Source: Pyrocephalus nanus (Eukaryota; Chordata; Aves; Passeriformes; Tyrannidae). From it: 64,000 nucleotides of DNA. A program made the translations under genes and the position numbers. This document shows, one piece after another, positions 13,753 to 26,100 of this stretch (its first letter is position 1; each line of letters opens with the position of its first letter). The stretch spans positions 24,878,001-24,942,000 of the forward strand of contig CM076270.1 of NCBI GenBank assembly GCA_038380795.1, in the 5' to 3' direction. The notes below the pieces were generated by a model. The model worked only from the letters and a program-made list of their open reading frames with translations. It was not told the origin of the DNA and made no database searches.

Positions 13753-14824
13753 GACACAAGCCTGCCTTAGGTTTTTCACAACATGATTTCTAGAGCACCT
13801 AATTTATACCTATTCACTGCAAAAATTTTGTGAAATCTCAAAATTATTTGTGATACTGGCAAATTTATTTCCTTTGACATTTCACCTGAGATTCCAGTTT
13901 TATTTACAGTGGAATGAAACCTCTGGAAGTTTCTGTAAAGATCCTGAGCTATAGAATCAACTCACAAGTATCCTTTCACTGTGCTCTCAGAATCTCACAG
14001 AATTAACTGGATTTGTACTTTGATGTGGAGATGAGAAGAAAGCTTTTAAGAGATCTAACCTTTACTAAGTTCGGATGAAATCTACTTTCAGGACTAAAAT
14101 AAGATGTCATTGTCTAAAGAAAACCAAATTCATTTCCTGATAAAAACGTTTTAAAGTCTTAAATTTGCTTTTACACAAAATAATGCAAAAAGCATTTCAC
14201 TCTCTTTCCTTTCCTATAATGAAAGATTGTTTGGCACATCAGAGAAAAATACCATAAACACATTCTCTTTCTGTCTTATTCCTTTGATTATTTTATTCCC
14301 TAAAACACACTCAAATACTTAGTCCTCATTTCAGTCATTTCTTTAATAATTTAAAAAAAGCATTTATAAAAAATAAAACAACTAAACAAATCATGAACCA
14401 GAAATAAGCCTATCTGACAAATGTGAACTAGAAAGGGAGAAGAAAAAACTCCTTGTTTCTAAAGCACAGGTTATTATGTAGATATTTTGTTTGTTGTATG
14501 TTTTATAAAAAGCCTGATGGATGAAAATTTTATGTGCCACCTTTTTGTAGAGAGAAAAAGAACTAAATCTCACAAAAATGTTTCTCTTGATACTTCTGGG
14601 CACGGTCAAACCAAGAAAACTGTTTTGAAGCAGTGAGTGAGTTGTGCCACAACTGCCCTGCACTGTTTGCTTCATGACAGAGACCTTGAGAAAACAAAGA
14701 AACTTTTGGTCCAACACCAGTTACACCCAGAAGAATAAAGGGAACTCAAATCAGGGAATTGTAATCTCAGTATTTTCATCTCCAAGATTTCAGACTGTTT
14801 ATTTATGCCCCATGTTATTTGGGG

Positions 14825-14888
14825 AAAAAAAAAAAAAAAAAAAAAAAGGGAAGAAAACCACCACCAACAACAAACCCACCGCAACACC
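14825..14888. repeat. A23 tract followed by A/C-rich low-complexity stretch
   Basis: A pure run of 23 A (14825-14847) is followed by AAG, then an A/C-rich stretch of CCA, ACA and CAA words to about 14888. Read on the minus strand it is G/T-rich ending in poly-T, the same texture as 23840-23875. No retroposon body precedes it on the plus strand. Confidence 0.8.
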
Positions 14889-16074
14889 TCAATGCTTCTG
14901 ATGTGAAGTAGTTTGAGTAGTTTGTTAGGAAAAGCATCAGTGCCCAAATACTGCTGTCATTTGTGTTAAGATTCCTGCATTTGCATTTATTCCCCATCCA
15001 TGGTATACTGAAGTGGAGGAGTAGAATGAGGTTTCTCTTTCTGTACCTGATGTGTTGGAGATGAATGGTGGCCAGCTCCCTCCTGAGTCACAGAACAGAT
15101 TTTTCCATATTCCAAATTACTTCAGTTTTTTTTAAAAAAATTAATTGCATCAGTTAATTTATAAAATTGTGGTTTTCTCTTATATTGTAAAGGACATAGT
15201 TGCAAGGCACAGAATCAGGCCTTGCTAAAATTAGGCAGTATATAATAAAAAGCATTGTACAATCCTACCATCCGAAGTTAAATTAAACATGCTCCTAAAA
15301 ATCTCGTTATTTTGTGCAAAATATTGTGACCTTCCATTTAACAGTGGTGCCATAACAGTTGTTCTGTGTTGTGTAAGAAATATTACTACATGTCTCCATG
15401 TAACTCAGCTCACGCCAGCCTAAATATTTGATAAAGTATTTTACAGGTTGGGGGTTAACATTAGTTTTAAATTCCCTGAACTAATAACTGAATCTTTAAA
15501 ACTCACAAAACAAATCAATTACCGAAGTGGAAAACATCTTAAAAGCTCTCTGAAGTTGGGAATAAAGCTTTATCAAATACAGCTGTTCTGACACGATGGA
15601 TGTACTTACTGTAACACCTCTGGGCTTGCACTATTGCTGCTCTCTTGAACAATCCCCTAAGTGGAAATATATAATTTAGGACACCAAAGTTTGTCGGTGT
15701 CTATCAGTTCTAGCTAAGTTCTGAGTGAAAAACATCATTGTCTGTCTAAAAAACCCCCAACGTATTTGAATTTAAAAGGTTTGTTAAGTAGTTTATATAA
15801 ATATACTAAAGACAAACACTAGCGTCTGGAAAATTCTGTTACTGGCTTTTGTACACCAGTGCCCTCAACAAACCCAACCAAGAGGCTGGGTGGGGAATGG
15901 AGGGGTGGGCTGATGAAGAAGAAAAGTTTGCCTGAATAAAGTTTTGATTAAGCACAAATCAAAGAAAAATAGGTTGAGGCAGAGAATTTTCTCAAAATAA
16001 AATAAAATTTCATTCACGTACGTGTTGTTTAGCTGTAAGAGGAGCTAATCCACAGCAAAAATACCAAATTCTGC

Positions 16075-16089
16075 ATTCATTCATTCATC
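16075..16089 (+). repeat. short (ATTC)n microsatellite
   Basis: About 3.7 units of ATTC. It is at or below the usual microsatellite reporting threshold. Confidence 0.7.
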
Positions 16090-16435
16090 AAATGGCCTAG
16101 ACAGTATTGCATACTGAATCCAAAAGAAAATTAATACTTTGTTGTAAATAGTCTTCCCAGTTAGAGTCAAAGGAACCCATTGCTGCTTTATACAAGCAGA
16201 AATCTTCCCTGCAAATCTCATGAATCCATGTTCACTGGCAGCATGAAATTTTCCTGGTACCTTCAGTCAGCTTTGAGTTAGGTTCTAAACAAGAATTGCC
16301 ACAGTGGAATATATTTTTCAAAGTTGCATGACACCCTTCTGTGACATTACCTCTAATGTTTCAACCTTTACCAGGGAAAAGGTAAAACAACAGGATTGGA
16401 AAAAACCTAAGGGGATACATCAGAAAGAATATGAT

Positions 16436-16470
16436 TTTTTTTATATATATATGTATATTTATATTTGTCT
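16436..16470. repeat. T-tract and AT-dinucleotide patch
   Basis: A run of T is followed by alternating TA dinucleotides and TATTTATAT-like words. Low-complexity AT-rich sequence only. Confidence 0.75.
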
Positions 16471-17562
16471 TTAAAACACTGCTCTTTGCTGCTCTATTTT
16501 TCAATAACAACAACAAAAAAGGGTATTTTCAGAAGTGTTTGTAAAACACAAAGATACAAGTGGTTTCCTACATAGCATAGATCGCTGACAGTGCTCCCCT
16601 GCAGAACATGCTCCCTCCTCCTCCCAGGTAGTCTTGCATGGTAATGAACAAAGTAGTTTCTTTTTGTGGTAACACACAAGAGAAAATAATCATTCTTGTA
16701 TTTTGCACATTTATTCAAGCCTTTTACATTTCTATTTCCAGTTTCTCTAAAAATGGAAGCACTGGAGATATAATACTTCCTGTTTTAATCCTAACACATT
16801 TTAATATTGTTGCAGAATTATATTGGTTTGTTGTTCTATATATAGAAATGGAAATCCAAGTCCATCTTAAAAGCAGCAGGAAGGGGAAAATACTTAACAT
16901 GAGCAAGTCATAAAAAAATGTTTGTCATAATTAAAATAAAACTTTTTCCATGACCACACATTTCTTTTTATTTCAACATTCTGTGGCCCAGCTGAAGAGC
17001 AAGCATCAAGACTCAGAACGTGGGAGTTTTAGGCATGAGTATTTCTTTTGCTTTCCTTGCAATGTGAAGGTACCTTAATTTGAAAGAAAATAATCTCCCA
17101 AATGCCTCTCAGCCTCTAAATAAAAAAAATTCATTCTGCAAAGCTTGTTGAACATAATCTACACCACACCACAGGTGAGCTTGACAGGCTGTCTGACAGG
17201 CACTAAACAGCAATGGCCTTGCCTCCTGCTAAAACAGAGGGGTAACCACTCCTCTCCTTTGTGCTGCACAGTTTGCAGCCTGCACTCACCTGCATCTCAC
17301 AAGAGCTGTTACTAATTATTCATTATTAATAACCAGGTTTGGGGAGCCCAGGATGAAAGAGGGGACCAAGCACTGTCCCCAGGTGTGGCAGACTGCAGGG
17401 GCTGCTCCTGCTCTCCAAAGCAGCTGTGCCACAGGAGGATGGAATGTGGGCCAGCAGCACGAGGGCTGCAGTCATCAGGCTTTGCCACTGTCTCTTCCTG
17501 CCTTTCCCCTTTTAGGCAGCCCTTGTTGGGAGTGCTGTGGATGGAGAGGGATCCTGAACTGA

Positions 17563-17584
17563 CTGAAATGCAGTTGCATTTCAG
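17563..17584. other. perfect inverted repeat, 10-bp arms
   Basis: The arms CTGAAATGCA and TGCATTTCAG are exact reverse complements separated by two bases (GT). Such a compact palindrome could bind a dimeric transcription factor or extrude as a short cruciform. A chance origin is possible given the amount of sequence scanned. Confidence 0.7.
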
Positions 17585-17938
17585 CTGCTTTTGTGAGAGA
17601 GGGAGAAAAGTTTTCTTTACTGACAGAAGTGTCCTTGTAGAACCTTTCTCTTCTCTCCTTTATTTCAGAATCATCTCCAAACACTATTCATCACATGTAG
17701 CAGTAGGTATCACTCTGTTAGTCTGTGCTGATTACTTGATCCATAATCACTATCAAAACCAGCTCAGGATGGGGAGGAAAGGGTCTGTGTCAAAGCTACG
17801 CTGCCTCCCCTGCCTCCTTTCCCACCAGGAAGGGGAGCCTGCCCAAGCAGAAGGCACTTGGGCTCTCAGCAGTAATTCTGGGACCATTTAAGGGCTGGCA
17901 GAAGGACCTCCCTCACGCAGGACAGATTGGGGAAGTAC

Positions 17939-17959
17939 GCTTGTCGTAAACGAACAAGC
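17939..17959. other. CpG-bearing short hairpin
   Basis: GCTTGTCG pairs with CG-A-ACAAGC around a TAAA loop, with one bulged A. The surrounding 50 bases (17935-17975) carry five CpGs in an otherwise CpG-poor neighbourhood. Unusual CpG retention can mark functional constraint or recent insertion. It lies just beyond the stop codon of the minus-strand open frame at 18001-18366. Confidence 0.5.
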
Positions 17960-18093
17960 TCGATTCTCAGCGATGTTAAGTTAACACACATGCAGCCTGT
18001 TCAAACCACACTCTTAAATCTTGTCTGTCTTTCTTCACCATCTGTGACAAGGTTTTTCTCTTTGAAACTATTAAGTTGACCTTTTGTGCTTAC

Positions 18094-18347
18094 ATGCATT
18101 TCCTCTGTTGAGTTTTCAGACTCATCATCCCACCGCATCACTGCTTTTCTGAGGAGGACTATGGGGTATAAATAGCCAAGCTCAAAAGAAGAACCTTCTG
18201 ATCTGTTTGACATCTTGTCTTCCTTGATTATACGAGGAGACAGTAACTTGTAAATTTTCTCCTCCTCAGAACTTAGCAGAGTTGAAGGTACTGAGCTATG
18301 CTGTTGAATGATTTCTAAGAGGAGTCCTGATTTAAAGACTAGAATAA
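18094..18347 (-). other. candidate exon, unrecognised protein segment
   Basis: A minus-strand frame is open from 18366 to 18001. Within it, an acceptor-like TTTTTCAG ends at 18348 and a consensus-like donor GTAAGC begins at 18093, after the codons for EEMH. The enclosed peptide is charged and serine-rich (segments SSEEEKIYKLLSP, MRWDDESENSTEEMH), less hydrophobic and Cys/Phe-poor compared with chance frames nearby. I do not recognise a family. It could be a lineage-specific or lncRNA exon, or a chance open frame of an A/G-rich strand. The frame stays open past the donor for about 30 codons, so the exon end is uncertain. Confidence 0.22.
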
Positions 18348-19272
18348 CTGAAAAATTTGGAAACATCTGGTACTAATCTAACTCCTACTCCAATCTAAAA
18401 ATACTGATTAAACACTAAAGCAACAGGTGGTGCAAACACTAGTAAGTCAGTTTTAATAAGAGAGGTCAACACCTTCAGCTCCTCATTTTTCTTTCCATAA
18501 GTACTGATAAATACCTCTCAACAGGTGTGTGTCTAGGATGTACAATGACATTGTTCACAAACAAAGGTCTGGTTAGTTCCATGTTAAAGAAAAGGGAAAA
18601 GCTTCCAATGTTTGAAATGTCATCCCTGACTTCCTCCACTATTCCCTTTTCTTGTCATGACTATGGGTTTCAGACTAGAATAGTACTCATTTCTCAGTAC
18701 TTCTCCAGGAAGAGGAGCATTTTCTGGATTTACTACAGATTCTTGTCCAGCATGTTCTAAACATGCCTTAAACTTAAAAATTCAATTCCTTCTTTCATTC
18801 AATCGATACCTGTCCTTTTTTTCTTCAAGAAGGCTCTATTTAATTGCTGGTGGCTCTCATAAGTACATCAGTACATGGTTAAATGGGCATTCAGGGAGGG
18901 GAAAAAATGACATCTAGGATAAAGGAAAGAAACAACACAAGTGGGATGTGACTTCACAGTCTGCCAGGGTTCTCCTTTCACAGCAGACAACCTGTATTGT
19001 TCTTTCAGGGAGTCTAAGTACTTGATGTGCTGCAAGTTTAATTTTTTATATTTTTTTGTGTGTGTGTTCTTAATGTTTTTTGAAACACTGCAATATTGGG
19101 ACAAACTTCTTGGTACTGGGACTGAAAATCACACTTCAGAGTTCAATGATCTGGTTTGAGCACAACAAAGGTCAAAGAGACAAAAAGGTGTTCTAAAGAA
19201 AGCAAGATCTTCAGGCCAAAAGGTGTGTTGCTTCACTAAATGATTCCTATGTCTTTTATTGTCTACAAGGGC

Positions 19273-19290
19273 TTTTTTTTCTTTTTTTTT
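19273..19290 (+). repeat. T8-C-T9 tract
   Basis: T homopolymer interrupted by a single C. No adjoining element recognised. Confidence 0.85.
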
Positions 19291-20413
19291 GCCTGCTACA
19301 TGGGCTATTTTTACAGAAATCCCAAGAGGTTATTTATTGTGGAAATAAGAGATAACAAAGCAAAGAATATCAAGGGAGTTTTCAATATAACAATCCAAAA
19401 ATGAAAACAGTAGTGTCTGAATCAATAAAGAAAACCTTAGTTCTCTACCGTGCTGTGTAGGGGTTGGAAGGTCCAGTACAGAAGGAAATAAACTAACAGT
19501 TATTATTCTGCAGGGATAGGAGTCTGAATAATCCCTTATTCCAGTTGTTTGGCAACACCGAGCTTATTACAGCTGAGAGGGTGTTCTGCAAACAAAACAG
19601 GGTACATTTACAGCAAATCATGAGAATACAAGAAAATCTGGGCTCTCTGGAGGATCTGTTGGAAGAGAACAGGGCAAGCTGAGCCAGCCATAGCCCCGGG
19701 GTGAGGGGGAACCTGTGAGCTCTCCTGCAGCAGGGATGGCCCAGGAACGGGCAGCCTCTCGCAGGGAGAGCATAAGAACATTTTCCACTCATTGCCTAGC
19801 ACACTTCCAGCCAGAGTGAGTAAAGAAGAAAGCTTTTTCTTGGCATGACAACCCAACAACAGAAGGAAAAATAGGTTTGCTCTCCTGCCTCCCACCGAGG
19901 CTGCATTTGTCCCACAGTGCCAGGCGGCACAGCGGACTCTGCACGCCTTGGCCCACGATCCCCACCCACCTTCATCTCACTGAAAAAATACCCACTGAGT
20001 TCCTCCAGCCTGCACTGCTACCCATAGCCCCAGCCTGATCTCTTCTTCCCCAAACCACAAGCCTACTCCAAGATATCTTCAGCTGGATGCCTTAAAATCA
20101 GGAGCTGCACCTCAAGAGTTCAGGATCAAGTTGGATTGCTGGGGTAAAACTGTGTGTGCTTCCAGCCATTTAAAGGATGATGTTCCAGTCCTAAATTATC
20201 TGTCTTGAACTCAGAAACACCAAGAAAAGCTCTGTAGAAATTTCCTTGGATTCAGTCCTACATTCTTTCAGCACAGCTGGATATCTGCTTTCTGACCAGG
20301 AAGTCTTTTTAGTTCTAAGAGTCCTTTAATAACTACTTGATGTAGAACTACACAGTTCTTTGTTTATTTATTAATTATGAATAATTAGAGAGGATACTCC
20401 CAGGAGAAAGAGC

Positions 20414-20432
20414 TTTTTCTTTTTTTTTTTTT
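20414..20432 (+). repeat. T-rich tract (T5-C-T13)
   Basis: Homopolymer T with one C interruption. Simple low-complexity sequence. Confidence 0.85.
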
Positions 20433-21840
20433 CCTCTCCAAGGTGGATATTTTAAGAACATTCTCTTTTATATAAGAGTCACTGAGTAATCCTCATTCAA
20501 TCCGTACTCATCCAAAGCTTGGGAGTGTTTGTAAATGCCTATGTAGGCATGTTTAGAAGAATAACATAAAACAAAACACAAGACCAAAATTTATAGGGTT
20601 TAATAAAAGTCTGATTGCATTTCTTTTTCCTAATTCATATACACCACTTCTGGCTTCAAGAAAGCACACAGCTTTTGCTCCATTTTAATCACACCGATTT
20701 AAGAAAGCTATTATTAAAGCAGAACCTTCATGTTTTTTGCTGCAGTATTGATATAATGGTGTTAGTATTGATTTAGCTTACTTCTCTGAGTTTGTGATAA
20801 AAAAATTTACCTCCTCATCTACATTTCCTTACAAGAAAGGAAAGAATAAAACCAAACAAAGCCCCACAAACTCCATACAGAACTCAGACATTGCAACAAG
20901 GTGGGCTTCTTTCCTATCATAAGGCCAGAAGGAAAGGGAGATGAGAGAGGGAGAGAAAGGATTAAGTAGTTAAAAACAACTTCATTTACCAGGAAAATAT
21001 TTTTTTCTGAATACTCATCAGTAACTTTAGAGCAGCAATACAGTAAATTAGTAGTAAAAATATTTACATTAAAGCATCCTTTTGCTTTAAAATATGTGGT
21101 CAGCCAGTCCATATGAGCTGTCAGCATGACTAATGGGATGGAACAATAGCTGATGTAATAGCAGAAGAAAAGGCATCACTCTTCTACTTTTAAAACCTGA
21201 TTATCTACAAGATAAGTATCTTGTTTGCCGGATTACTTAAATGATTCTTCTAACAAAAGACATTTAATATTTTGTTAAGAGTCAAAATAAAAATTACTTT
21301 TGTTTTGAAAAATCAAGTGCACTTGAAACAACCCATATTGTCACACAGTAAATTTCAGAAAATTTGTGGAGAATGCCTCATTGATTGTAAAATAAGCAGT
21401 TCAGTGTCACAAATCAGAAAGACATACCACCAGCATTGGACCTTTGCCACGTAATAGACCCATTTTGACTGAGATTTCCTTCTTGCCAATTATACAGAAC
21501 CAGGATTTTTTTATAGACTTGCTCAAAATGGGGTTGCCGAAGTTGTATTTAGTAATAATTTATTTGGGGAATAGGTTAATTACACTATTTTATGCTGCAC
21601 TGTATTGCAGGTGCCAGAAGTTTTTATGGCTTTAATAAGGAATTTAACAAAATTAAAGTAAAAAAAAAATTAAAGACAAAGATAAAACTTCTAGACCCGC
21701 AAAGCTCTGAAGGCTATGGGGAAAAATACATACTTTCCATGATCTTCCACTCCAGAGGAAGCTTTTAGGCAGCTGTGTGTTTGTTTTCAGAAAGACGAGG
21801 GGTTGTTTATAAATAAAGTAGGACCTGAAGCACTTACCCA

Positions 21841-22070
21841 CTGATATCAATTATTATTTTTGTTATTTAATATTTAAATTCAGTCTGATATGTAATTGCA
21901 CACTTCACTATATTGCTCAGCTAATATCTGAAAGCCAAGTGCCTTTTATGAGCCTGCAAATGTACAAGAGAAACCAAATATATTTGTTTTTAAAGGTAAA
22001 TATGTAAACCCAGAGTCCCTATTTTTGTCACCTCAGAGCCTAAACGGTGATGGCCAACAGAGCTGCAGAA
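21841..22070. promoter_or_regulatory. candidate conserved non-coding element
   Basis: AT-rich but non-repetitive sequence with homeodomain-like and MEF2-like words (GTAATTGCAC, CTAATATCTG, AAATATATTTG), no homopolymer decay and no ORF. The texture resembles vertebrate developmental enhancers. Conservation was not measured, so the call rests on pattern impression only. Confidence 0.25.
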
Positions 22071-23100
22071 TCTCTTGGGAGGGATTCAATTCATTTTTCT
22101 TTAATTGTCTAATTTCTTAGATGTTTAATCTCAAATAGTTATCTAGGCTCTCTTTATGGTCAGTGAAGGGAACAAGGCAGCCTTGGAAGGAGCTTGTAGG
22201 GAAAGGAAGCTGCAAGATCAGCTGCTGTGGGTCCCTGATTACATGGGTGCTTGAATGATGGCTTCAGCTGAAGCTGTCATTGTGGACACCAAGAATTCAG
22301 AGTAGATCCTGCCCATTATGGCTCCTTTCCTATCTGACCCTCTCTGATCTGCTTAAGGAAGGGTTGCCTGCAGGTGCTGCTGCAGGATCTGACCCAGCTC
22401 CTGATGACACCATGGGAGTGTTTAAGCTCTGGATGAGACTGAGAGTGAGGTGGAGTCCATGCCTGAGTGCCTGCAGCTCCCTAATGTAAAAAGAAAATCT
22501 TAGTCATAATTCCTTATGGGAGCGATACAGCCTCTGACAAACTGAAAATCCAGTGCACATTTCTAATGCAGTCTCAAAAGCAGATCATTATGTATATCAT
22601 TTGGTATAAACATAGTCATCAAGGGAATTTGAAATAGATTTATACCAACATTTTAATAAGTTTCATAAGAAAGAGGTTCATCAAATAAAAATAATGAATA
22701 ATGGAATTAAAGAACCACTGAAAATTGCTAATGTGTTTAATCATCTCAACATCTATATTTATATATGACAAATTTGGATGATATAGTGGGTGTAATTCCA
22801 TTTCAAGTCTCTGAGCAGGGATTGCATTTCAAAATACACAACCAAAGCAGAACCAGAACTTGCCTAGTCTGCCAGCAGATAGAAAGTAGGACCCTGTGAC
22901 CGCATGCACGAGGGCACTTGAAAGCCTCTCTGACATCCAGATATTCAGTCCATCAACCAACAAAGGTCATGTGTGAGCCAAAGCAAAAATAACAAGACCA
23001 GGGCTGTATAGAAAATAAAGAGAATGCACAAAAAAGCTATAACTTTTAATAAACCCTGACATGTTTCTATGACCTGAAACCCTCCCTGCATGTCCTGCCC

Positions 23101-24100
23101 ATTAAGCTGGTCACTTAGCTGTGCTCACTGGTGCCAGATCCAACAGCACACACACAAAGGACCGGGGCAATGCAGTTCATCTGTGCTGCAGCCCTGAAAC
23201 CCCTGCTCAGCTGCCTTGTGGTGCTGAGGATTTCCAAGGACAAAAACAAAATCACAATTGTGTCTACCACATCGTTATCGTTCTCTTTTCTTTTGCTTTC
23301 ACTCACAATATCTCACCTCTCCATCTTAAGCAGGACTTCTGTACCTTGAAAAAAACCCAAGATGATGCCAGGGAAAGCACAGAGAAGATGCAGCTGCCAG
23401 GAGCAGAACTCCCTGGCTGGGAGCTCCACCTTGCACACTGGCACCAGCCCTGTCCCTGGGTCCCCAAACCTGGGTGATGATGATGATGTGACTCACACCA
23501 GCTCCCTCCAAATCACTTGGCCAAGTGCTACTGTCGTCTTTTTCCAGACAGAAACACACCTGAAGGCACAGCAGCCCAGCTGTTCTGCTCCAGAGCTGCT
23601 TTGGAAACGGTGAACAAAAATTTCCAACAGAAAAGGAGGGCCAGAAGTAAAAAGATTGCATCTTTAAAGAAACATGGACTTTCTGGGGGCTTCCACTCCT
23701 TTTTTGGGTGATGGTCCTCTCCTGCCCACCAGCAGGGCTAGCACTTCTCCTTACAGCCAGCAGCTCACTGTTACTCCCAGCATCAGGAAGAAAGCTACTG
23801 GTCCCAGAACCTCCAACAAAACTTTTGCATGCTCTTCCTAAAAAAAAAAAAAAACCCAAAAAATCCAAAAAAACCCTATCTGAGGTGAGCAAAGGTAAGA
23901 AAGTCTGCAAATAGAAACCTTGAGCAGAGAAGCTGGACCTGTCAAAGGCGATGAGGCTGCATGATGGCCCTATTTATAACCAGCCATATGGCCCCTGATT
24001 TCCTGTTGCTCACACAGGACATCTCTGTGACTCCAGCCCCTGCACTTCCCACTCCCTCCTCTGCCAGGTTTATTTATACTTTTCCCCAGCTCTGAAGGCA
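23101..24100. other. GC-richer island, no gene called
   Basis: GC content rises and long frames appear on both strands (23121-23477 plus, 23326-23910 minus, 194 codons). The minus frame runs through the A15 tract at 23840-23854 read as poly-Phe, and contains no recognisable domain. A CTCF-like word, CCACCAGCAGGG, occurs at 23717-23728, a partial match only. Confidence 0.45.
23840..23873 (-). repeat. A15 tract and A/C-rich low-complexity stretch
   Basis: A pure A15 run (23840-23854) is followed by CCC-A6 and CC-A7 words. On the minus strand this is a G/T-rich GGTTTTTTT type tract, the same texture as 6137-6182 and 54875-54903. Confidence 0.8.
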
Positions 24101-25391
24101 AATCAAGTTAATTGGCTATTACGTGAGATTAAGCAAAATAACTAAAAGAATAAAGAAAAAGAGAATATAATGTCCTGATTGCTCTCCTTGGGGGCTGTGA
24201 AACAACAGGATAGTTTTTCCAGCACGGAGCAAGGAGGTGCCTCACATTTTCTGCTGTGTGTGGGGCTGAACAGTGCAGGTTTATACCTGAGTTACTGTCA
24301 AATGCTCATGCTTAGCCAAAGTTCCACATAACTTTCCATTAATACTGACATGTCAATTGGAGGCACACTTAGCACCCCCAAAACTAAAGCATCATCTTAA
24401 AAGCTTGCCAATTTTGCAACTGCATGATGAAGGAAATAACAAATTAAATTATTTTTTTTATTGAACACTGTACAATATTAGTCCATTTGGAATAGAGATA
24501 AGGAACTAAAGAGCCAAAAAGGCCTTTCCAGTCAATGATCTAAGATGAAGAGATGCCTGGGGGAAAGAGACAAATTTGGAGTGTAGGAAATGAAAAACAA
24601 TTAAAAGAATTAAAATAATTGTATTTTCCATGAGGGGAAAATAGAGATATGGGATAAATTACTAAGATGGGTTTCTAGAACAAACAGTGCAGCTTTCAAA
24701 ATGGTAATAATGGGGTTTCAAGTAGAGCTATGAGAAAACCTGCTTAGTGAGCAGAAGCCCAACTTAAAAAAATTTCTAATCACAAATTTGGTGAACCTAG
24801 GGAGAGGTTAATTAAGGCTAGGAGAAACAAAGAGGGTAAGGGCAAGGCCTACTGCAGCAGTTCTCTCCACCCTTTCAAATTTCCAGCTACTGGAAACAAA
24901 AGAAAGACTGCAGAGAGAGAGGTAATGACTGCAGGAGAGGGGAGAAAACAATGTTATTGTGTTCCCTTGTCCTACACTTAACCCATCTCCCAACAAGACT
25001 AAGTGATGCTATCTGCTCAGGGCATCCGTGGATGCAAACATTTTTATGAGCTACAATTCCTTTTGAAAGGTGCTGTTGCATTGCTAATTAGTAAGAGGTA
25101 AGATTTCTGACAGGTGAAATATATTGTTATCTTGTTAATTGAGTTGCACAGAATAGATTAGATGAAGTAGTATACTCTTTCTTCCTCTCTAGGGCTGGAG
25201 TTCAATCATTCTTTGCTTCTCTAAACACTAATAACAGGCTGAGAATCAAAGAACAGCATCCTATGGTGTGGGGTCTTAGTGCTTAAGGCTTTTCCTTCAA
25301 AACTCCAATCCATTTACCTGCAGATCAAAAGTATGTGCTACTCATATCCGTTCATTTTATGCAATAAAAGCCCTTAAAGAGATTTGGAGGG

Positions 25392-25402
25392 AAAAAAAAA
25401 AA
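25392..25402 (+). repeat. A11 homopolymer tract
   Basis: Uninterrupted run of 11 A after GGAGGG. Confidence 0.9.
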
Positions 25403-25889
25403 CACCAAGAGAATGATCCATGACTAATGCCAGTTGCCCTCCTCAAAAGCACTGAGTCTTGCCTGCTTTGAAAAGCTGGGATGCTGTGCTATGACACAGA
25501 GAGGAGACCTCAGCTAGGTATCAGGTACCAGCTTCTCAATTCCTTCTCCACAAGGATACCAGTTAGAATGGTACTTTATGTACAGCAGTACTTGCAGAAA
25601 TAGCCAAGACTCTGTCCAGGACACAAAATAACCCAAATCACCACAAGTTTGGCAAGACTAAATTCCTTTAGCTAACAGTAGCTGTGGCTGAGCTACTCAA
25701 TATCAAAACACCTGTAGACCACATCAATTAGTGCAAGTTTCATCACTGTACATATTTTAGAAGGGGCTACTTTGGACTAGTGCCTGCAGATACCAGGGGA
25801 GAGGGGAGCACCACCAGCTTTTCCATCTGCATCAGCCTTACTTTTCACTCTCCTATTCATGTTACTGCAAATTTCTTTATCACTTACAG

Positions 25890-26100
25890 TGTGAGCCCAC
25901 TATTATCACAATTAAGAGAAAGATCAGAGCACTTAATTAGTTGATAGCTTATTCACCACTGCTTCAGCATTGTCAGCTTCCTGGCTTCAGTTTATTTTAA
26001 TCACCAGGTTATGATGGCCAGATTAATACTCCCTTCAAAAGTTGAAGTCTAAAATCAGATAACAGACATAGCAATTGAATCATATATCACTTTATTTATA
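25890..26100. promoter_or_regulatory. candidate conserved non-coding element
   Basis: Contains homeodomain-type words (TTAATTAG, AGATTAAT), a CACCAGGTTATGATGG segment and balanced non-repetitive sequence with no ORF. The texture is enhancer-like. The judgement is by eye only. Confidence 0.25.

Larger units (their letters stand above)
13753..17150. other. AT-rich non-coding block
   Basis: No supportable gene. Contains the A23 tract at 14825-14847 with an adjoining A/C-rich stretch, an AT-dinucleotide patch at 16436-16470 and a short ATTC repeat at 16075-16089. Short open frames over the A-tract encode only homopolymeric lysine or phenylalanine and are artefacts. Confidence 0.6.
17151..20100. 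other. mixed block with GC-richer patches and exon-like frame
   Basis: 17340-17560 and 19670-19960 are GC-richer. The block contains a near-perfect inverted repeat (17563), a CpG-bearing hairpin (17939), and a minus-strand open frame with a good donor site (18094-18347), all listed separately. A T8-C-T9 tract lies at 19273-19290. The 168-codon plus frame at 17385-17891 has no recognisable domain and overlaps a minus frame, so it is not called. Confidence 0.5.
20101..23100. other. AT-rich non-coding block
   Basis: No supportable gene. Contains a T13 tract at 20420-20432, an A10 tract at 21660-21669 and a candidate conserved element at 21841-22070. The plus frame at 22280-22489 is Leu/Ser-rich with no domain that I recognise. 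Confidence 0.55.

Noticed and set aside
17385..17891. 168-codon plus-strand frame
   Set aside because: Overlaps an open minus frame, shows no motif, and starts in a GC-richer patch where stops are scarce.
19455..19490. GGGGTTGGAAGGTCCAG, resembling a CR1 end
   Set aside because: Only about 12 bases fit and the following sequence departs from the CR1 pattern at once.
23326..23910. 194-codon minus-strand frame
   Set aside because: It runs through the A15 tract as poly-Phe. GC-richer sequence with frames open on both strands explains its length.
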